A DNA stretch of 64,000 bases from Wyeomyia smithii (lineage: Eukaryota > Arthropoda > Insecta > Diptera > Culicidae): positions 268,304,760 through 268,368,759 of the forward strand of contig NC_073696.1 of assembly GCF_029784165.1 (NCBI RefSeq), read 5' to 3'. Each line of letters begins with the position of its first letter. Position 1 is the first letter of the stretch. Of this stretch, positions 58,086 to 64,000 are shown piece after piece. The position numbers were made by a program, and so were the translations under genes. The notes under the pieces are model-generated. The model did not search any database. It saw nothing but the letters and a program-made list of their open reading frames with translations, and was not told the origin of the DNA.

Positions 58086-60338
58086 TTGAAATGGCAGTAT
58101 TGGACTCGTCAAAAACGCAACTTTCTCTCATGGATTCAGTGGTGGCTATTGTACGCTAAACCTAAAATAAAAACTTTTTTCCGCTGGAAATCAAAAGCTG
58201 TATTCAATGATTTCCATCAGCAACATCAACGCTTATACAGAGAACTGCGGCAAGCGTACGATGGCTACTTTCAGAACCAAGAAATGTTATCCACAATTAA
58301 CCGTGTCAAGGCAAAAATGTTGACCCTACAGCGCAATTTCACACAGGCGATAATGCGCACCAATGAGTCATTCATAGCGGGGGAACCAATTTCGATGTTC
58401 CAGCTTGGCAACAGACGCAGGAAAAAAACAAATATTACACAGTTACGCGACGAAGAAAACCAACTCATCGACGACTCTACCGAAATTGAACGGCACATGC
58501 TACGCTTCTACCAATCACTTTATGCAGCGGGTGAGACGGAAGAAGATGCGGAGAACATATTCGAATGCGAGAGAGTGATTCCAGAGAACGATCCGGTAAG
58601 TGAGTCTTGCATGCACGAAATAACAGCGGCAGAAATCTTCACTGCCATCAAGTCCAGCAGCCCGAATAAATCTCCTGGTGGAGACTCCCTACCCCGAGAG
58701 TTTTATCTCAAAACATACGACGTTATATGGAGAGAGCTAACCCTTGTTATAAACGAGACACTGTCAGGAAACTTTCCGCCAGAATTTGTTGATGGTGTGA
58801 TCGTGCTTGTCAAAAAGAAAAGTAACAATCAAACAGCGAGCTCTTACAGGCCGATCTCACTATTAAATTTTGATTATAAAATTTTATCTCGTATTCTGAA
58901 GCAGCGTCTAGAGAGTGTTATGAGCACCCACCATGTGCTAACCGATAGCCAGAAATGCGCGAATACTGGCCGAAATATTTTTCAGGCCACCCTTGCTATG
59001 AAGGATCGTATCGCACGATTGACCAAATGTAAACAACGTGGTTTGCTCGCATCCTTTGATCTTCGTCACGCTTTCGACGTTGTTGATCGAACCTTCCTTT
59101 TTCGCAACATGTGCTCGCTCGGCTTCGAACCGAATCTCGTGCGCCTTCTCAAAAAGATCGGAGACCTATCGTCCTCTCGCCTGTTGGTTAACGGGCATCT
59201 ATCAGCAGCCTTTCCAATCCAGAGATCGGTCTGCCAAGGAGATCCTCTCTCCATGCATCTGTTTGTGCTCTATTTACATCCACTGCTCAAGCAGCTCGAC
59301 GAGATTTGTGAGTCTGATCTTGTTGTCGCATATGCCGATGATGTAACGGTGATCTGCACATGCCTTACTAGAATGGAGCGGATAAGAGAAATAATACAAC
59401 GTTTTGAACGCGTCTCGGGAGCAAGATTGAGCCTGGAGAAATCCACGTCGTTATCAGTGGGATACACCGATGTCATGTCACTCACTGTGCCGTGGCTACG
59501 AAACGAAAATACTGTGCGGATACTGGGAGTGACGTTCGCGAAATCTATTCGGCTGATGAACAAATTGAATTGGGATGCCATCGTCTTGAGTTTCTCTAGG
59601 CAAATCTATTTGCACTCACTTCGTACACTCAACCTGAACCAAAAAGTGATACTTCTCAATACATTCATCACATCGAAGATTTGGTATCTTGCTTCGGTTC
59701 TTACTCCGACTGCTGCGCATACGGCAAAACTTACTGCGACGATGAGAACCTTCCTATGGCGTGGTGTTGCGGCAAATGTACCAATGCAACAGCTGGCGCG
59801 AAGCAAGGAGACAGGCGGTTTGAAGCTACACCTACCGGCCCTCAAGTGCAAAGCGTTGCTACTTAATCGACATATGAGAGGCATAAATTCCCTTCCTTTT
59901 TATATGTCCTTACTTTCTCAAGCAAATCCCGCCCTTCCCATAGACTGTCCCTGCCTGAAATTGATTCTCAAAATTCGAACACTCCCTCCACATATTCAAC
60001 AGAATATATCCAGTGAAATAATCCACAATTACTACATAGAACAAACGGAAACACCTAAGGGGTCTAGTGAGTACCCTACGGCGAATTGGCGCCTGATTTG
60101 GAAAAATATCTCCATGCGTAGCATGAATTCCAGCGAACGGAGTTTCCTGTTTCTGATTATCAACAGAAAACTTGAATGCCGAAAATTGATGTTTCGGATT
60201 AACAGAGCCGACGGTAAAAATTGTCCATACTGTAATGTCACTGTTGAGACATTAGAACACAAACTCAGTGAATGCACGCGGGTGGAACCAGCCTGGAGAA
60301 CACTGCAACGGAAATTGAACGTTCTGTTGAATGGATAG
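58086..60338 (+). CDS. L1-like LINE ORF2, reverse-transcriptase part
   Basis: Open for 750 codons. The true upstream limit of this frame is at the right arm of the hairpin (about 58036, GRGFWYLRPHLL-like reading). Blocks in order: KSPGGDSLPREFYLK, SYRPISLLNFDYKILSRIL, CANTGRNIFQATLAMKDRIA, ASFDLRHAFDVVDRTFL, SRLLVNGHLSAAFPIQRS and CQGDPLSMHLFVLYLHPLL. The active site is AYADDV (YADD at 59331-59342). Then NKLNWDAIVLSFSRQIYLHS and a C-terminal CPYCNVTVETLEHKLSEC cysteine/histidine motif. Apart from the hairpin region, the enzyme region has no stop. Confidence 0.88.
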   Translation: MKWQYWTRQKRNFLSWIQWWLLYAKPKIKTFFRWKSKAVFNDFHQQHQRLYRELRQAYDGYFQNQEMLSTINRVKAKMLTLQRNFTQAIMRTNESFIAGEPISMFQLGNRRRKKTNITQLRDEENQLIDDSTEIERHMLRFYQSLYAAGETEEDAENIFECERVIPENDPVSESCMHEITAAEIFTAIKSSSPNKSPGGDSLPREFYLKTYDVIWRELTLVINETLSGNFPPEFVDGVIVLVKKKSNNQTASSYRPISLLNFDYKILSRILKQRLESVMSTHHVLTDSQKCANTGRNIFQATLAMKDRIARLTKCKQRGLLASFDLRHAFDVVDRTFLFRNMCSLGFEPNLVRLLKKIGDLSSSRLLVNGHLSAAFPIQRSVCQGDPLSMHLFVLYLHPLLKQLDEICESDLVVAYADDVTVICTCLTRMERIREIIQRFERVSGARLSLEKSTSLSVGYTDVMSLTVPWLRNENTVRILGVTFAKSIRLMNKLNWDAIVLSFSRQIYLHSLRTLNLNQKVILLNTFITSKIWYLASVLTPTAAHTAKLTATMRTFLWRGVAANVPMQQLARSKETGGLKLHLPALKCKALLLNRHMRGINSLPFYMSLLSQANPALPIDCPCLKLILKIRTLPPHIQQNISSEIIHNYYIEQTETPKGSSEYPTANWRLIWKNISMRSMNSSERSFLFLIINRKLECRKLMFRINRADGKNCPYCNVTVETLEHKLSECTRVEPAWRTLQRKLNVLLNG

Positions 60339-60667
60339 CGCAGACTTCAGATAGGAGACCTTTTAAGACCACAATTGAGATGTATACCCAAGATTACTAA
60401 AACAAAAATCCAAAAATTGTTTATTAAATACTCATTATTTATTATGCAAAGCAATAATGTTATTGATTTAGCTTCATTAAATTTCGAATTAGATAGCGAA
60501 GTGTAAATATTATCTTACAATAAGTTTTTACTAGTCACAAATAAACAATTTCTTATAAAAAAAAAAAAAATCAGAGGCAGGTTTCCCGGGTTTCCCAATA
60601 GCAATGACTCTTACCTCCCTCCAGTCATGCGGGACAATATTTAGCTCAAGAAACTTGTTGAACAAAT

Positions 60668-62053
60668 TCAACAAGCGTCTTTTTGCAGAGTCGGGTAGAT
60701 TTTCAACAGGTTAAATTTTATTCTATCTAACCCTGGAGCCTTATTGTTGCACGACAGGAGAGCCATTGAAAATTCCAACATCGAAAATGGAGGCTCTTCC
60801 GTAGTTACTATAAACGCATCGCGAAAGGTTTTCTGTTCCGGTACAGAGTCCGGACAGACCTTTTTGGCAAAATCGAGTATCCAGCGATCTGAATACTCCT
60901 CACTCTCATTCGAAACGTCACGGTTCCGCATGCGCCTGGCGGTATCCCAAAGAGTGTTCATCGCTGTTTCCCTCGACAACGCGTTTACGAACCACCGCCA
61001 GTACCCGCGTTTTTTCGCCTTTACTAAGCTCTTCATCTGCCTGCCCAGTGCCTCGTACTTTCGAAGCAGGTTGACAGTGCCGTACTCCCGGTAGTCCTTA
61101 TACGCCGCGGACCTTCGCACGTACAGCTCAGAGCACTCTTTGTCCCACCATTTGTTGGGAGGGCGCTGTCTAATAGTTACCCCGGGTATCGGTTTCGTCT
61201 GAGCTTGAGTCGCGGCGTCGATTATCAAGCCAGCTAAGAACGCGTATTCTTCCTCCGGAGGAAGTTCCTCGTGAGTCTCGATAGATTGCGCTATAATAGA
61301 CTCATAACACTTCCAATCAATATTACGTGTAAGGTCGTAGGAAATATTGATTGGGTTCGGGGGAGTTGAACCATTAGCAATTGATATAACGATTGGAAGA
61401 TGATCACTACCGTGGGGATCGTTGATTACTTTTCACTGGCAATCTAACGCTAGTGATGTCGAGCAAAGGGATAGGTCAAGCACGCTTTCACGTGCTGGAG
61501 GATTAGGTACACGTGTCGCTTCCCCAGTATTCAAAACTTTCATATTGAAGTCGTCGATCAAGTTACAGATTAAAGAAGATCGGTTGTCGTCGTATAGCGA
61601 CCCCCATAGCGAACAGTGAGAATTAAAATCTCCCAATATCAAAAAAGGCGCGGGAAGCAACTCTGCTATATCAGTGAGATGCTTCTGTTCAATCCGCGCG
61701 GATGGAGGCATATATAACGAAACAAGGCATAGGTCTTCTCCATTCATATTCGTTTGAATGGCAACGACTTCAATATGCGAGATCGAGGGGAGGTCGATTC
61801 GGAAGAAGGAATAGCACTTTTTAATCCCTAAAAGTACCCCTCCACCGTGTGAGTCTCGATCTCGACGAATAATGTTAAAATCGTTGAAATTGAGTGGATC
61901 GTTTGAATTGAGAAAGGTTTCACAGAGCGCAAATGCGTCACAATTGTATGTATTTATTAAATGAGAAAATAAATCGAATTTGGGGATGATACTTCTGCAA
62001 TTCCACTGTAATACAGTGAAAAAATTCCTAACCTCTTTCGCCGTATTAGTCAT
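60668..62053 (-). CDS. I/Loa-type LINE ORF2, N-terminal part (endonuclease and start of RT)
   Basis: Starts MTNTAKEVRNFFTVLQWNCR. Endonuclease blocks are ALCETFL, HGGGVLLGIKKCYSF, LCLVSLYMPPSA and FLILGDFNSHCSLWG. A single TGA at 61435-61433 interrupts just before the GSDHLPIVIS block; the frame stays open on both sides, so it looks like a point change. Then PNKWWDKECSELY, a basic W/R-rich linker and NNKAPGLDRIKFNLLK. A one-base frame change near 60700 follows. The reading then continues in another frame to GKPGKPASD, where the plus-strand LINE is inserted. Confidence 0.85.
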
Positions 62054-63467
62054 CGAAAGATATAATAGCTGAAATGAGGGGCCAAGTTGCTGCTAGTTGC
62101 TTCAAAAAGGTTTTCACTGTAGGAAAAAGGGCAAGAAGAATATTTTGTAGGGGATCTGGTATGTTGAATGTTTTAAATATCCAGTCCACAATATCAGAAA
62201 ATTTTATGAACCCTGTTTCTTTTTTATCTTCTGATCGAGAAATGGGTGCACGAGGGGTTTTTGGTGCCCCAGGAAGCGGTGGGTACTCCTGGTTTGATTT
62301 AAAGTTAAAACCGGGAGGTACTTGCTTCGGTCTTTCTTCACCGCTTCCTTTTTGTGTTGGTTTATTGGTCGTTCCGCTAGGGGTTATCTTGCGACCTTTG
62401 CGAGAAAGATTAGGAGAGTTGAGCATTCTCCTCTTCCTAGATCCCTCTGGCAAGGCATAGGAACACCCTTCGACGGGATCGTCAGATGTACCCTCATCAG
62501 TTGGCAAGAAGGAAAAGATGTTTCCTGTCAAGGGTGGCTCAGCCCTCTTAAGCATTTCTGCAAAAGAGCGCTTTGATCGTTCCTTAAGGGAACGCTTAAT
62601 TTTTTCCTCGCGCTGTTTGTACGCGGGACATGCCGGAAGGTCATGCCGAGTTCCCTCGCAATAAAGACACTTTTCAGTATCCCCACTGCAAGCGTTCTCA
62701 GCATGATTGCCTCCGCACTTGCTACAGCGTGCCTTGTTGCAGCAGTAGGTGGCTGTGTGACCTAACTGCTTACAGTTTTGGCAATGCATGACCCGCGGTA
62801 CGAACAGGCGTACAGGTAGACGAACCCTGTCCAAGCGGACGTAGCTCGGCAGCGCGGATCCGGCGAATGTTACTCGGAAGGAATCCGAAGGGAGGAATTT
62901 CTTCTTCCCTTCTTCAATGGATACTGAATGCAATTGCTTGCAATCCAGTATCTTTACACTTTGCATCAAGGGGTTTTTAAAACAGCCAACTCCATGACGC
63001 AAAATGTCATCGACAGTGAGATTCCCCTCGGTAACCACACCGTCGATTTCTACATCCTTGGCAGAGATGTACACGCGATACTCTCTCGTGAAGAGCTCGT
63101 ACTCAGCAATTTCGTTTGCTTGCTTCAAGCTACTCACGACAACTCGCAGTTTGTTCGGCCTCACCTTCGTAATCTCGGTTACGGCCGAAAAATGTTTTGC
63201 CAGGTCTTTGCCAATTTGAATAATATTCAATGGCTTCTTTATGGGCCGGAAAAAAACAACGTAGGGACCGCCAGCGGCATCTGGGTAAGCTTTTACCCGT
63301 ACTTCCGGTACTCTTGGTACAGGACTTGGCAAAGGGGTGGGCACAGGGGAAAGTAGGGGTGAGCTGATGGGAGAAATTTCAATTTCTTCCCCGTTTGTTT
63401 CCACTTCCAGGAAAAGTTGCACCTGCATGTCGTCCATTTTGCGGGAGCGGTACGCTCTACCGCACAC
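62046..63467 (-). CDS. I/Loa-type LINE ORF1 (gag-like, three zinc knuckles), intact
   Basis: 473 codons from the first Met (the second possible start, MDDMQVQLFLEVE, is 10 codons in). It has a Pro/Ser-rich N-terminus, a mid-domain around KVRPNKLRVVVSSLKQAN, and then CQNCKQLGHTATYC, CSKCGGNHAENAC and CLYCEGTRHDLPAC, three CCHC-type knuckles at about residues 228-285. A basic linker follows, and a hydrophobic C-terminus (LLALFPTVKTFLKQL). Such proteins coat the element RNA. The stop overlaps the ORF2 start (ATGACTAA). No disabling mutation seen. Confidence 0.85.
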   Translation of the reverse strand: MCGRAYRSRKMDDMQVQLFLEVETNGEEIEISPISSPLLSPVPTPLPSPVPRVPEVRVKAYPDAAGGPYVVFFRPIKKPLNIIQIGKDLAKHFSAVTEITKVRPNKLRVVVSSLKQANEIAEYELFTREYRVYISAKDVEIDGVVTEGNLTVDDILRHGVGCFKNPLMQSVKILDCKQLHSVSIEEGKKKFLPSDSFRVTFAGSALPSYVRLDRVRLPVRLFVPRVMHCQNCKQLGHTATYCCNKARCSKCGGNHAENACSGDTEKCLYCEGTRHDLPACPAYKQREEKIKRSLKERSKRSFAEMLKRAEPPLTGNIFSFLPTDEGTSDDPVEGCSYALPEGSRKRRMLNSPNLSRKGRKITPSGTTNKPTQKGSGEERPKQVPPGFNFKSNQEYPPLPGAPKTPRAPISRSEDKKETGFIKFSDIVDWIFKTFNIPDPLQNILLALFPTVKTFLKQLAATWPLISAIISFDD

Positions 63468-63577
63468 AAACGATAAATATTCGAATATGGGGGGGGGGGT
63501 TCAAGTAGTTGATATTAAATTTTAAAAACAATTTTTCAATCTACAATGGATCAAATAAAAAAAAGACAGTAATACTA

Positions 63578-63589
63578 ATACTAATAACA

Positions 63590-63653
<64 letters not shown>

Positions 63654-63715
63654 TAATAATAATATCAATAATAATATTAATAATAATATTATAACATAGT
63701 AATAATATTGATAAT
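63578..63715. repeat. (AAT)n microsatellite, slightly impure
   Basis: AAT/ATA trinucleotides for about 135 bp, longest clean run at 63592-63650. Gives a false poly-isoleucine frame. Confidence 0.9.
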
Positions 63716-64000
63716 TATAGTAAAAATTCTAAATGTAATACTTCACCGAACGTCTAAGTCACGACCTCACGGCTGATAGTTGGATTAATCGAGTGTCTCC
63801 GCAGAACAAACAATGACGATCCAGCTTCGTGTTGTGACACAGTGGCCGTATCTTACACGCGACCTTGTAGATGCCACTTGTAGTTGACTTCCACTCGCTC
63901 GATCGTATGGTGGTCCGTGCTGCTAGCGGGGTAACAGCGGTGCAGGAGAATTATTCTTGCTGATATATCAGCTGCGTATCGAATCACTGGCGGGATAGCC
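63716..64000. other. Edge sequence, possible LINE 5' untranslated region
   Basis: GC-richer sequence without open frames. On the minus strand it lies upstream of the I/Loa-type ORF1, so it could be that element's 5' untranslated region cut by the AAT tract. The window ends here, so this is not decidable. Confidence 0.25.

Larger units (their letters stand above)
56111..60570 (+). mobile_element. L1-like LINE inserted in the I/Loa-type LINE
   Basis: A plus-strand element of 4460 bp with a 14-A tail at 60557-60570, lying between codons of the host RT (host reads ...GKPGKPASD before and SYRPIA after). No target duplication longer than one base is visible. It carries ORF1, a displaced ORF1 C-terminus and ORF2. 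The clade call rests on SYRPISLLNFDYKILSRIL and CQGDPLSMHLFVLYLHPLL, which look like the L1/Tx1 group; it is tentative. Confidence 0.8.
53590..63500 (-). mobile_element. I/Loa-type LINE with RNase H, interrupted by an L1-like LINE
   Basis: A minus-strand element of about 5.4 kb after subtracting the 4.46-kb insertion. In order: ORF1 with three zinc knuckles, ORF2 with endonuclease, reverse transcriptase and RNase H, and a 3' UTR ending near 53600 with GCCGTGTCAAATAAA. The RNase H domain after the reverse transcriptase places it in the I or Loa group. ORF2 carries two in-frame stops, one frameshift and the insertion. The 5' limit is uncertain. Confidence 0.85.

Noticed and set aside
62074..62576. 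Plus-strand open frames within 62-63.4 kb
   Set aside because: They are antisense shadows of the intact minus-strand ORF1 with three zinc knuckles.
63509..63694. Poly-isoleucine frame
   Set aside because: Artefact of the (AAT)n microsatellite.

Overview
The window looks like chromosomal DNA of a culicine mosquito (Aedes/Culex type), judged from sequence alone. It is AT-rich and intron-bearing. It is packed with Jockey/Juan-like, RTE-like, I/Loa-like and L1-like LINEs, tRNA-derived SINEs, Helitrons, Penelope-like pieces and many short inverted-repeat elements. Nothing prokaryotic was seen. The species cannot be fixed from the sequence.

The one host protein gene I can reconstruct is a minus-strand GILT (gamma-interferon-inducible lysosomal thiol reductase-like) gene at 21963-44458. 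Its four exons encode 223 residues with all joins in phase 0. Exons 2-4 lie within 535 bp; exon 1 lies 21.7 kb upstream, across an intron filled with transposons. A weaker host candidate is a decayed chemoreceptor-like piece on the minus strand at 8352-8980. GC-richer, low-repeat blocks at 9.1-10.5 kb and 44.5-47.9 kb look like non-coding gene sequence, but I cannot name their genes.

Layout: 0-8 kb holds a decayed LINE endonuclease piece, fold-back elements and a tRNA-like sequence. 8-13.7 kb holds the chemoreceptor-like piece, a GC-rich island, a decayed Jockey-like LINE interrupted by (TA)n, and a TA-flanked MITE. 13.7-17.9 kb holds a degenerate AATCCTA-like array, an hAT-type fold-back element with an 8-bp duplication, and an RTE fragment. 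17.9-20.6 kb holds a SINE and a Helitron carrying a perfect 1277-bp (TCTG)n tract. 22-44.5 kb is GILT. Its first intron contains a tandem ~0.9-kb unit split by an hAT-like element, itself split by a MITE and by a full-length Juan-like LINE. The same intron holds BEL/Pao and LINE 3' pieces and a Helitron-in-Helitron nest with Penelope-like debris. 47.9-53.5 kb holds MITEs, a third (TCTG)n-type Helitron with a SINE and a MITE inside, and unassigned sequence. 53.6-63.5 kb is an I/Loa-type LINE on the minus strand, interrupted inside its reverse transcriptase by a nearly complete L1-like LINE on the plus strand.

Apart from GILT, the recognisable genes are transposon genes. The strongest discoveries are structural: insertions dated by target-site duplications and by uninterrupted paralogous copies inside the same window.
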